Shown piece after piece: positions 33,756 through 47,770 of a DNA stretch of 64,000 nucleotides; the first letter of the stretch is position 1, and every line of letters starts with the position of its first letter. Both the position numbers and the translations under genes were made by a program. Source of the stretch: Basidiobolus meristosporus CBS 931.73 (Eukaryota; Basidiobolomycota; Basidiobolomycetes; Basidiobolales; Basidiobolaceae); the NCBI GenBank assembly GCA_002104905.1, contig MCFE01000023.1, positions 124,001 through 188,000 of the forward strand, written 5' to 3'. The notes under the pieces were generated by a model. It saw only the letters and a program-made list of their open reading frames with translations. It was not told the origin of the DNA and did not search any database.

Positions 33756-34675
33756 ATGTCGACAAATACAACAACCACAGGTTGCATTAAAACTGCCGCT
33801 GCCTGTATTATTGGCGATGAAATTCTAAGCGGAAAAACTCGGGATACCAATACCAACTTTCTAGGTTGGCCTCAAACCTCTTTCCGTGCCACTTTAATCT
33901 ACTCACGCTTACTTGAATATAGCAAAGTACTTGTTCGACTTGGGAATAGATTTACGTAGAGTAGAGGTTATCCCCGATGTAGAGGAGGACATTGTTGAAA
34001 CTGTTACGAGGTTATCCCGGAAATTTGATGTCGTTTTCACCAGTGGCGGGATAGGTTGCCTGGAAATATTGTTGCTACTGTAATTATTCACCTTGACTAA
34101 ACAGTATTCACTGAGTAGGCCCAACACATGACGATATCACATATTCCTCGATTGCTACAGCTTATGGAGACACGGTAGAATATCACGAAGATACCATGAG
34201 ACGTATGTTACGTATTTCTCCGCATCTCGAGCTGACCGAGGCTCGAAAGCGAATGGCCCTGCTCCCAAGTCGTTCAGAGGTGTTTTTCCCTAGCGAAGAA
34301 TTCTGGGTTCCTTTGGCGGTCGTCAACCAAAATATCCATATATTGCCCGGAGTACCAAGAATTTTTCAGCAGCTTCTTACTGACTTCAGGCCTCAATTTG
34401 AAACACTTGCCAGTGGTCAGAAATTCCACCGTAAACTGGTAGGCACTATGTGGGCGGAAAGTAAAATCGCCAAGATCTTGAGGGATGCTCAAGAAGAGCT
34501 CGGTGAAAGGGCGAAAATTGGTAGTTATCCGAAATGGAATAACAGTAAGGTGAATGTGGTTATCTCCTTTGTTGGTAAAGATGAGGGTTTGCTTGAGGAG
34601 TATGCAAAGAAGATTGCCCTATTAGTGGATGGATTTGAGATCACAGAAGAGCATGATGGTAAATCCAATTTATGA
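33756..34675 (+). CDS. MoaB/Mog (MoCF) domain protein, FAD-synthase N-domain type
   Basis: Three exons: start MSTNTTTTGCIKTAAACIIGDEILSGKTRDTNTNFL, then AKYLFDLGIDLRRVEVIPD, and the domain signature TSGGIGPTHDDIT, split by an intron. This is the nucleotide-binding molybdopterin fold seen in MoaB, CinA and the N-terminal half of animal FLAD1. Downstream, HILPGVPRIFQQLL and FHRKLVGTMWAESKIAKIL are the fungal/FLAD1 continuation. The C-terminal half has no PAPS-reductase-like FAD-synthase domain, so it is the stand-alone form found in many fungi, whose substrate is not settled. About 265 residues. The two introns (about 58 and 64 bp) keep the frame. Confidence 0.88.
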
Positions 34676-35626
34676 GCCATCTAACCAAGTAGGTTTATAT
34701 TTAATGAAGTTGATTCCTTTAGCTTGAACTGCCACTGCCCACTGTTGAATATACATCATCCACACCATCACTGTTTTGCAGTATTCACAATACGACAATA
34801 AAGTAATAGGTAACACTGGCCGTAAAGCACGTATTAACCAAAGGCGTATTGGCGTAGATAAGATAGAACAAAAACGAAAAAGCAGTAACCTCAGGGCAGT
34901 CTTGAATGTGAACTTAATAGCAATGCCATTGAGGCTTGAAGATTCACCTTTTTGGGGGCACATAGCTCCCCTGTTTTGCGGTTACCAGTATGGACAATTA
35001 GCCTTTACGGCATTCATCAAGCAGATCTTCTGCCAGCATTCCTGGTAAGTAGAAGGAAGGTGCTACAAAAGGAAAATCAGGTCAACTCTGGCAGTGAAGG
35101 AATTAGGACCCATTGACTTATCAATCGTGAACACCATTGGTAGAGTCCATCTTTGGTTATTAGGAAGTCTAGATTAGCAAATGTGTATGCAATCCAAAGC
35201 AATTTACTGGACGAGTGATTTATCTGAGAAAACATCAGTTCAATGATAATACACAGTTTACGATCTGATAAGTTCCATGAGAGGAGGGGCTATTGGTGGC
35301 AAGCCATACATTACGTTTGCCAATGGATGATAGGCTGCTCGTTGATGTTTGGAATATTCGTATCTCATGTTCAATTTTGGAATACTGAAGTTGCTTAATT
35401 TGTAGAAGAGTCAAGTAGGATTGAATCTGATTAATATACACCGAAGTGAGTTTGTCCGTTCTTTTGCCATTCACAATAAATAATGTCCCGTTATATGGCT
35501 GATACACAAAATTTTCCGCTCTTTCGCCGGTCAATTTCTTTAAATAGCCTTTCCAGCCCCTCAATTCTCTCTGATAAAACAATCCAAGTACCACCTTGAG
35601 TTCCCTTGTTTATCGCTATACACACC
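34676..35626. other. Intergenic, about 950 bp
   Basis: Contains a minus-strand open frame of 119 codons (35594-35235, begins at GTG, no ATG) with protein-like composition (KLTGERAENFVYQPYNG) but no recognised family. It overlaps the likely promoter of the zinc transporter. I do not call it as a gene. Confidence 0.45.
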
Positions 35627-37166
35627 ATGAAGAGAACGACTCGTCTTACAGTGCTGCTTGCTCTGACTACATCATTCTTTTTTGTTGAATTGATTGTTGG
35701 CTATGCTGCAGGTTCTATTGCTTTGGTAGCCGACTCCTTCCATATGTTGAGTGATCTGTTGAGTATATGCGTTGCCTTGTACGCAATCAAGGTATTTACG
35801 CACCTATAAACTATTCATGACTAGACAAGTCACTCACCCTAAGACTGTTTAGCTTGGAGAAGACAAGAACCATTCTTCACAATACACCTATGGCTGGCAA
35901 CGTGCCGAAATTTTGGGTGCCCTGATCAACGGTGTTTTTCTCCTCGCTCTTTGCTTCTCCATTTTTGTTGAAGCCATCCAAAGATTCTTTGAGCCTAGAG
36001 GTACTTGCAGTAGGATCCCATTTGTCATTGTTCCTGATACTTATCGATGCTCTTAGCAATCGAGAACCCTGAATTGGTGCTGGTTGTAGGTGGCTTAGGC
36101 CTCTTGGTTAACATAATCGGATTACTTCTCTTCCACGGTACGTTCCAGAGCACCGATTGTGTTTGAGTTTATTCTTACATGCTTTCGTGATGTTTAGAGC
36201 ATGGCCACGGGCACGGTCACGGCCATTCCCATTCTCACACCGAGTCTAACCCTCTACACACTCCTGTATCCATAATCCAAACTGCTGACGAAGTCCGCCG
36301 TATCTGCGCTGACGCTGATCATCAACCTAACGAGAACACCGCACTTCTTCCTGATAGCCACTCAGCTCACAGTCACGATCTTGAAGGTGATCAAAAGCAT
36401 GCTCACGGTGGTCGTCTCAATATGCATGGTGTTTTCCTCCATGTGTTGGGTGATGCTCTCGGTAGTATTGCTGTGATTATCAGCGCCGTTGTTATTTGGA
36501 AGTGCGAGTTTCCTGAAAGATTCCTTTTGGATCCAATCATCAGTCTTGTAATCACTGGATTGATTCTGACTTTCTCATTGCCCTTGGGTAAGTATTCAAG
36601 TCTGTGCTATAACATACATCTATACCAGCAGCTTATTAATCTTCGTGGCTCTCGTGTGTAGTTAAAAGTACTTGCTACATCTTGTTGCAAGGCGTGCCCA
36701 ACTCCATCCCTATTGACATCCTTAAGAACGAAATGCAAAACGTAAATATCTGGATATTGAGAATTCTATGATCTTCTGTTAACCTTGATCAATGTAAAGA
36801 TTCCCGGGGTTATTTCGGTGCATGAGCTTCACGTGTGGCAACTCTCCGACATTAAGACTATTGCTTCTGTGCATATCCACGTATCCGACAGTGACATCTA
36901 TATGAATGTTGCCAACAGTGTCAAAGATTTACTTCATGCTTACGGAATTCACTCCGTAACCATTCAACCGGAGTTCCCCAAAACCTCACCTAATGTATGT
37001 GGCTTCCCTAATTCCTCGCAACTTCAAGAGGTTGATTTCTAACTGATGTTTCTTCATGTTCTAGGAACAATGCTTGATCCGCTGTCCAGCTACCTGCGAT
37101 GAATCTGCATGTTGCCCGGTCAAACCAGCTGGTGAGCTTGAATCTTCAAGCCAACACAGTCACTAG
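35627..37166 (+). CDS. ZRC1: Cation diffusion facilitator zinc transporter (Zrc1/Cot1-like)
   Basis: Proton-coupled exporter that moves zinc (and possibly cobalt) into the vacuole. Six introns; start MKRTTRLTVLLALTTSFFFVELIVGY. Metal-site helix 2 reads VADSFHMLSDLLS (HxxxD) and helix 5 HVLGDALGS (the second HxxxD), the tetrahedral zinc site. Between helices 4 and 5 is a His-rich loop (repeated GHGH then SHSH near 36196-36245, and more His to about 36415), typical of vacuolar CDF exporters. C-terminal cytosolic domain: HELHVWQLSD, VHIHVSD and HSVTIQPEF. The end is Cys-rich (CLIRCPATCDESACCP), as in Zrc1 relatives. Length near 400 residues. Confidence 0.93.
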
Positions 37167-37396
37167 GCTTTCGAGTCTCTACGAAACAATAGATTTTGAA
37201 TCACGCATACAATACAGTAGAAACAAACTACCAGATTCAGTTCATATACATATTAGTTAATTAAAATACCAACAGTTTGTATTTGAACAGGCAAATTTAC
37301 CACCATTTTAATGTTTATTTTCGGTATTAAAATCCAAGAAAATGCTTCATATTAATATAATATATATCTGGATGACAGTTGCGTAGCTGTCAAAGT

Positions 37397-39336
37397 CTAC
37401 ATGGAATCATCATCAGAATAGCCACATAGTGCACCTAAGACTGATTCTTCGTTTACAGCTGGTTTAGGTGCTTGTTCCTGTTCCTGTTCCTGTTCCTGTT
37501 CTTTCTCTTTCTCTTTCTCTTTCTCTTTCTCCGCCTCCTCATCTTCTTTGGCATCTGTAGACATGGTATCCTCAGCTGGGTTCTCTAATTCCTTATTATC
37601 GGATTCAGCATTCAGTGCATCTTCAATCACATCCATCGTGGGTTCAGCTGCAGGTAACGTAGTGCCATCGATTTCAGAGTTGTCTGAGGATTCTTTGGGG
37701 GTGGCCTCGCTACCAGTCTGCGATTTCGGCTCACCGCCTTGAGGATCATCGTTATTGGCCGACCGGCTTTCAGCTTCATTGCTCTCACTCTCCTTCACCT
37801 CGAGGGCTTCAGATTGTGGCTGTTCGTTATTAATAGGATCAGGCAATTTATCCGCAACAGTTGGTTGCGAATCATCGGTCTGGATCTGGGAGGCGTGAGA
37901 CTCAATATCATCAGCAGCGGTGTTTGGTAAATCCAAAATCGGCGTCTCATTGACAGCATCAATATTCTCCGACACTTCACTGAGTTGTTGTTCCTCTTGG
38001 ACTTGCTCAGACTCTTCGACGTTTACTTCAGAAGGCGATTCTACAAAAGCAAGCGATTAATATTATGAGGCGGGTGCAATCGACGATTCTAAGCTGACCT
38101 TTGGTTTCTGATTCCACTTTTTCTTGGTCTGGCTGCTGTTCATCACTAGGTAGCTCAGTAACAACCACACCACCAGCTATGTCGTCTTTATTGTCATCAA
38201 TAACATCCGAAGTATTGGTATCCATGTTGTCGGATTTGGAATGATTATTCGATACATCTTCATTAGGCGTTTCGGCTACATTTGCGTCCTCCGGAGTAGC
38301 GTCCATACTGGCTGTATTTTCATCAGCCGTATTGTCCTCGTTCGACAAAATACCGGCATCCTTCACTACGGTCAATTCTGGCTCATCAAGAGCCTTCTCG
38401 TCATCTGCTTTGCTTGAGAGGTCGCTTTCTTGGGGCTTGGCCTCCTCATCAAAGGCATCTGTCATATCAACATCTGCGCCTGAGCTTTCTTGGCTCTGCG
38501 AGTCCGTCGGTTGATCTTCTGGGTTACTTTTCTCTATACTAGGACCATGTTTAGGTGAATTGCTTGCTGACTGCATTTGCTCCGATTCGTTGATCTGAGA
38601 GTCACTCTTGCTACAGGACTCTTCTAATTCAGAGCTTTCTGAGGCTTGGCTTGCAGCAAAAGACTCTCGGAGGCCGGATTTTGATAAAACTGTATCGATC
38701 GGACTGTCAGCCGATGGTGCATAGGTGCTCTCCAGCGGTGTTTCAACCGAAGAGTCCACGTTTTCTTCCACTGGGGAATCAATCTGTGTATCAGTGTTTT
38801 CAACCGGTGAACTGACTTTAGCAGATGACTGGGAGTTTTCATCAAAAGGCTTATCTACGGGGGTGTCGTTTGCTGAGATCAGGTCGGGAGTATTTACACT
38901 GGAAGCTTGTGTCAAGATCGCTGAACCTGGTGTATCTTGCGGTGTATTGAGTTCATCTAATCTAGGCGTGTCTATATCGGTGTCTCCACCAGCATCAGAT
39001 TTATGTCGTTTGATCGTGGTATCAGTCATTTCATCATCCTCTTTGTCTCGTTTTTTAGACTGTACAGATGCTTCATTCTGAGATATTGAGAAGAGTGTCA
39101 GTACAGAGTCGTATATTGTGTGGCACACGCTAAAGTAAAACTTACCTCCGAAACGACCGCAGGATACGACTCTTCTTCGGATGAATCATCGTCAAAATCG
39201 GGCTCTCTATCCACTATGCGTATTTGTTAGTGCTGTTTTCGACGGCTGCAGCTAAAGCAAAGAACTTCAATCTACCTTTAACCCACTTGTAGATCTGGAT
39301 TTGCTTGCTATTGTTTGGGTGTGTCCATTTCTTCAT
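37397..39336 (-). CDS. Acidic Ser/Glu-rich protein with BCL7-like N-terminus
   Basis: About 580 residues. Exons begin MKKWTHPNNSKQIQIYKWVK, then VDREPDFDDDSSEEES, then a long acidic, Ser/Thr/Pro-rich disordered body (many SPVEN, TPLES, SPIDT turns) and the C-terminal repeats EKEKEKEKEQEQEQ before SVLGALCGYSDDDSM. The first 20 residues fit the tail of the BCL7 N-terminal motif (W....... LRI[FY]KWVPV), a conserved element of BCL7 subunits of animal SWI/SNF complexes. No other domain is seen. KKRDK and KRHK are candidate nuclear signals. The BCL7 link is by eye only, and the animal protein has more N-terminal helix. Three introns, all GT-AG. Confidence 0.7.
37470..37532. repeat. 6-bp microsatellites in coding DNA
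   Basis: On the plus strand (gttcct)n is followed by (tttctc)n-like units, coding the EQ and EK dipeptide repeats near the C-terminus of the acidic protein. Likely variable between strains. Confidence 0.85.
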
Positions 39337-39932
39337 CCTTTAGTGGAAGACAGGGAATTAGAAGAAAGCAAAAAGTGTAGCAGGAAGTCGGCGAGAGAAT
39401 TTTATCTCGATCGAGGATAAAACTTGGTGACCTCTCGACGATCCTAGCCTGATGTTAAATTAGTTACCAAGCCTGCACTGGTTCTACTAATGCCCGCTTT
39501 AACCGATCATGCTCATTAGTCGCGTGTCTATGACCACGCGCTTCAGAATTTCTGCTTGGTCGTGTTGAAGTCATTGCGCTTCTCAAAAACCAGTCAACTC
39601 GAATGATGGGTGTGTATAGGATCTTTTAGACTATTTTTAAGCAAAATCGAATTATTTGGGGCTACTTTGATACAAGGGCTCTGGACAGATACGAGAATTC
39701 CACCATGCTACACCATGCACCACCTTAACCTAACCTATGGCCCAACCCGGCATAATTTGCTGATTTATTCATACATGATTAACTCCAGGAATAATTGGTT
39801 ATCTGGGTTGTTGCTTTGTGTACGTAATCATAAATTGCGTTGCGTCAACGAAAAATAACCAAGTAACGAGCTAGTAGTCGTTCCTACTATACTAAAGTAT
39901 ACTTGAATCCCTCTTTTCTCTTGACACATACA
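39337..39932. other. Intergenic, divergent, 596 bp
   Basis: Shared upstream region of the acidic protein and Ump1. An 82-codon plus-strand frame (39610-39858) is unsupported. No other element. Confidence 0.4.
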
Positions 39933-40683
39933 ATGGTAAATATTCCTTTTATCAGGCAAAGCGGCGCTTCTCTAGCTAGTGGCCTATCAACACTCTATTG
40001 TATGTTTGGAATTGACTGACTGATCAAGCTTCTCTTTCGTCATTTTCATGTAGGCTTCCAACTCTCTTAGAGTCGTTCCCAGCAACTTCACTTCTGAATC
40101 CGAGAAGCATAGTTTCGCGGAAACTAATAACTCCTTCAAAGTTCACGACACTCTTCGCCATGGATTCAAGTCCGTTGCCAGTGAAGTCACTGCCGGCCAT
40201 CCCTTGGAGGCAAAGCTCAACAATGTAAGAGATGCGACGCTATTACTGATTTCCATTTACTAATCCATCTATGGGGCCACAAAGTGGGAAGAAACCCAAA
40301 CCAATCTCAAGTTGAACATGCAACGTCAACTTTACGGAATCCACGCACCAGTTAGAGTTCTGATGGAGAGAGATATCGTCTCGCGTGTATGTACTTTGCC
40401 TTTTCAAGCGATATCTTTACCTATACTGAAGACCATCTTGTCAACTCGAATAGAACCAACGCCTCCCCGTACTTCCTTCCTCAAACATCGGCCTCGACAT
40501 TTTGACTGGAAAGGACGAGCATGTTGATTTTGAAGACTATCTAAATGGTAAGCACCATTCTCTCTCTAGCACTAACAACCAACCTGATAATCAACCGTTT
40601 GCACCATTTTAGACCCCGCTATGTCCACCCAAATGATGGATGTTCACGCCTCCATGGAGCATAAGCTTGGCATGAGATTCTAG
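39933..40683 (+). CDS. UMP1: Proteasome maturation factor Ump1/POMP
   Basis: Chaperone inside the nascent 20S half-proteasome. The first exon is only the ATG; an intron of about 130 bp follows directly, and exon 2 starts ASNSLRVVPSNF. The body carries SFKVHDTLRHGFKSV, HPLEAKLNNWEETQ, LKLNMQRQLYGIHAPVR and MERDIVSRNQRLPVLPSSNIGLDIL, then DFEDYLNDP and MDVHASMEHKLGMRF. These are the conserved segments of Ump1/POMP over the whole length (about 145 residues). The intron placement right after the start codon is shared with the eL8 gene in this window. Confidence 0.95.
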
Positions 40684-41090
40684 TCTACTCAATGATATGA
40701 ATTTCAGTAGCAACCACTCTATTCTCTTGTATTAATTGACATACTTTACACCTATTAAACCATTTTCTCTTTAATGGCAAATCGCCTTATTGACATGTTT
40801 CAATTGATATCAATGAATAATGATTAATCTCAACAGACAACCCACAACCCACAACTCGCAACTCGCAACCAGCCTTACGATTTCTAAGCTAATATTCAGA
40901 TCGGATTGATTGGACAAGGAAAAAAATCCGATTGTGGTATAAGGATTACATACTGGTTCTATTAGCTTGTTCCCATTCAACCCCGTACACGGACGAAATC
41001 CAAAGGTCAGTGGAGAAGCAAGTTACATCCATTCGGTGGATTCTTATCGAGCCAGGGGTCCTGTTTATTGATATGTAATTGATATTTTAG
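40684..41090. other. Intergenic, 407 bp
   Basis: Promoter of eS19. A small tandem stretch (cccacaacccacaactcgcaactcgcaacc, shared pieces of 7-9 bp) lies near 40841-40870. No gene. Confidence 0.45.
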
Positions 41091-41516
41091 ATGGCTGGCA
41101 TCACCGTTAAGGACGTGAATCCTCATGCATTCATCAAGGCTTACGCTGCCCACTTGAAGCGTTCCGGCAAACTTGAAGTCCCCAAGTGGATCGATTTAGC
41201 CAAGACCGCCACCTACAAAGAGCTCGGCCCTTATGACCAAGATTGGTTTTACATTCGCGCTGCTTCAGTTGCTCGTCACGTCTACCTTCACAAGACTGTT
41301 GGTGTCGGCCATTTGAGACGTCTCCACGGTGGTCGCAAGAACCGCGGCAGTCGTCCATCTCACCATGCTGACGGATCTGGTTCTGTCGCTCGTAAGATTC
41401 TCCAAGCCTTAGAGAAGATCAACATCATCGAACACAGAGCCAACGGTGGTCGTTCTCTTACTCAAGATGGCCAGCGTGACCTTGACCGCATCAGTGCTCA
41501 AGTCGCCAAGGCTTAA
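41091..41516 (+). CDS. RPS19: 40S ribosomal protein eS19
   Basis: Complete single-exon protein of 141 residues. Landmarks: ITVKDVNPHAFIKAYAAHLK, VPKWIDLAKTA, YDQDWFYIRAASVARHVYL, VGHLRRLHGGRKNRGSRPSHHADGSGS and ARKILQALEKINIIE. All are conserved eS19 segments, needed for 40S assembly and the late 18S processing steps. The sequence ttttag immediately before the ATG could be the acceptor of a 5' UTR intron, but its donor is not certain. Confidence 0.97.
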   Translation: MAGITVKDVNPHAFIKAYAAHLKRSGKLEVPKWIDLAKTATYKELGPYDQDWFYIRAASVARHVYLHKTVGVGHLRRLHGGRKNRGSRPSHHADGSGSVARKILQALEKINIIEHRANGGRSLTQDGQRDLDRISAQVAKA

Positions 41517-41852
41517 TTCTAGTATTATAGTTGACCACTCATACCCTTTGTAATGCCGATTGCTAAATAAAACCACTTCTTTCGCCGAACATTGGTGACT
41601 TATCGTTTTCACGATCTATACCATCCATCATCAGCTGCTGATGCCAATTCACAATCATTCAAAATCCACTACTCATTAAAGGTTGAACGTTAAACCAATG
41701 CTCGGATCCACATATAACTCTGCTAGCGGGAAAAATTTATACTCTGATCGAATTTCACGAGGAGCAGTCCAATCTGACAGAAAGTGGTGAATGTGAAGTA
41801 GCCTGAGGTTGGATTAACCGGTTGACTCAAGGTGTAGAAGCTACTGCTAACA
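41517..41852. other. Intergenic, 336 bp
   Basis: 3' end of eS19 (aataaa near 41565) and promoter of alanyl-tRNA synthetase. No gene. Confidence 0.5.
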
Positions 41853-45432
<3,580 letters not shown>

Positions 45433-45539
45433 TGGTGATGGCTCAATGTTTGGCCTCAATAATAAACGCATTTGTACACATGGATCTGTCTAAGGGATTG
45501 ATTATATATTTACATTATCAGTGGCCCATCCCGGCAGTA

Positions 45540-47314
45540 TTACGAGTTACGGGTAGCATGCATCTTGAATGCATTTGAAATCGCCAAGATGGTTGGCTTC
45601 ATCATGATCTCCACCTTTTTCAAATCAAAGCTCTCTGCCTCTGCAGCTATCATAGCTGACTTCATTCGCTCGTTGATTTTTTTTAGTGCTTCGATCATTC
45701 TTTGCGCCTTCTTTTCGTTCGTGTTGGCTTCTTGAGAGATAGAGGCCCAGAAGTGCCGCAATAGCTCTTTAGCACTAATGTGACAGCTGCTGATTTCTCG
45801 TAGTACGCTATGTGGGATGTTCAACTGTTTTGAGTCGAAACTGTGGGCCTGTCTCTTGTGAACTATGTCTCTATTCAGCTCTTGTGAGATCTCCAGGCCG
45901 ACAGACGGGTCGATCTCAACCGACTCCAATTCCGCCATTTCGTAACTGCTTTTGAATCTGGACAGGATGCTCGAGTAGTCTACGTCTGAGTTCGCCTGGT
46001 CATGCTCGCCGATGTTTTCGAAATATCTCGACTGATTTTCTATATCTAGATACAACACATTGGAATCGTGGCTCTCCTGGAGATCTGGCAACAAGATTTC
46101 ATTTTCGATATCTTGCTTTCTCTGGACATGGTCGCGGGAATCGGTGTTCTTCAGAATTTGCTCCGAAAACAAGTTGAATCGTCTAATTAGGGATAATGGC
46201 TGCGCACTGCTTCCAGGAATCATCGTAAAATTCGGCTTATTGCCAGTTTCTGGATGATCCTCCGAAGTTGCGTCCAGGTTCAACACAGTTGGAAGATCAT
46301 CGGTTCGGATTCGTTTGCTGGAATTGGCAATTGCTATCTCGTCCTCTTCCAAATACTTGTCGAATATATCGTCCTGGTGGTCAGCGGTGCTTCGTGATCG
46401 GCGAACCCGGTGGAAAAGCTTCGAAGCAAAATAACGTCTCCAGAAGTCCTCTTCTGACAGTTGATCCGGGACCGTGTCGTCGTATGCCCTTTTAACTGCT
46501 GGATATTGCAGGAATATGCCGTGAATGATCTCTGGTGTAAGAGTATATTGGAGGTCAGTCCCTTCTTGCTGAGTTGGCTTCAAATTAACCCAAGCAGATG
46601 ATTGTCCACGCTTTTGGTTCATTTTCGCCGTTTGATTTTCCAACAAATGCTAATTGAATATTGTCGTGGATTTTAGTAATGATGCATTGGCCGTTTTGTC
46701 CAGAGGCTATGGTAGATACTAACTTGTCTGGTTTCCCAAAACTCCTCTTCAGTTATATGCCCGGACAAGACCAATTGCTGGTGGAGCTTTGAAAGCTCTT
46801 CATTCCGAGCAAGTAGATTTTGTCGAATCTTGAGATCAATTGCAGACACCCTCGATTGAACTTGAGGCGAGGAACTTGCAGTGGAGTTGTTTCCCGTGGC
46901 AGACGGAGTGCTGACAGGGGTATTGAAGTTGGTTGAAGGTCAAAACTCTCGCCAAAATCTCGGTGATTTTATCCTTTATCTGCTCGCGCTCTGCTTTTGC
47001 GTTTGGCGAGGTGAAGTTGAAGGTATACGAGAGTTCAACCCCTTTATCGGAAACCGTTAATTTCAGCATCACCTTTGCCGACGAGCTTGGACTAACATGC
47101 TGGGCTTTGCGAGTAGTAAGTTAACATAAGGACAAGAATGAGTTCAAGAAATGAAAAAAATACCTCGAAAATTGGCGTGCACTATAGAGACACCAAGGTT
47201 CGTAGCGCCCTTCATTCGCCATGCTATTCTCTTGGTGGTTAAATAAACAGTTCCCTCTTTCTTTTTGTGACTTGCGGGAGACTCCAATATGACTTTCTCG
47301 CCCTTTTCCCACAT
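45540..47314 (-). CDS. TFB1: TFIIH core subunit Tfb1/p62
   Basis: Transcription and nucleotide-excision-repair factor subunit. Start ATG 47314 (MWEKGEKVILESPASHKKKEGTVYLTTKRIAW). The PH domain continues over an intron (NFRAQHVSPSSS, KLTVSDKGVELSYTFNFTS). Further exons give SRVSAIDLKIRQNLLARNEELSKLHQQLV and TEEEFWETRQ (BSD1), then PEIIHGIFLQYPAVKRAYDDTVPDQLSEEDFWRRYFASKLF (BSD2). The long C-terminal helical region ends FKMHATRNS. BSD FW pairs are clear. One intron falls in a Ser/Thr-rich linker, whose 55-bp donor-acceptor pair I inferred from frame continuity. The gene lies 108 bp from the convergent alanyl-tRNA synthetase. Confidence 0.9.
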
Positions 47315-47770
47315 TTCTTGTTTCTTGGAAGCTAACTGAATAGAAGGCCAGGTCAAGCACGCACTCTACTGGCTGATCCGTGATTTATCTAACTCCTCGT
47401 GGAATCCAGCAGTCTCCGAGTCCATTGCCGCAGCAACATTGAGTTAATTAATTACTTCACCAATTCGTTAATCCCAATACATGGAGATGCGTCCTTATCA
47501 AATAATAGTTGAGAAGGGATGGCTTCGCTAAGAAATTGGCCCGAAGTGCTTCAAGTTATTCATTTGGTGCCACACATCGTAAATGGTATATTCACCGATC
47601 TATTTACGTCATGATGGCATCCTTCAATGATCGGGTTATTGGTACTTGGTTAGGGCGAGAACGTTGATATTTTAAGCTACAGAAATGGGCTATATAAGCA
47701 GGATGATTCGATCAACGGGATCTAACTACACACCACTTTCTAAACTCTGAAAACAGTTAAGGAATACCCA
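47315..47770. promoter_or_regulatory. Divergent promoter of TFB1 and GH5 gene
   Basis: 456 bp. A TATA-like ctatataagc at about 47691-47700, roughly 70 bp before the GH5 start codon, fits a core promoter for that gene. No other element is named. Confidence 0.5.
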
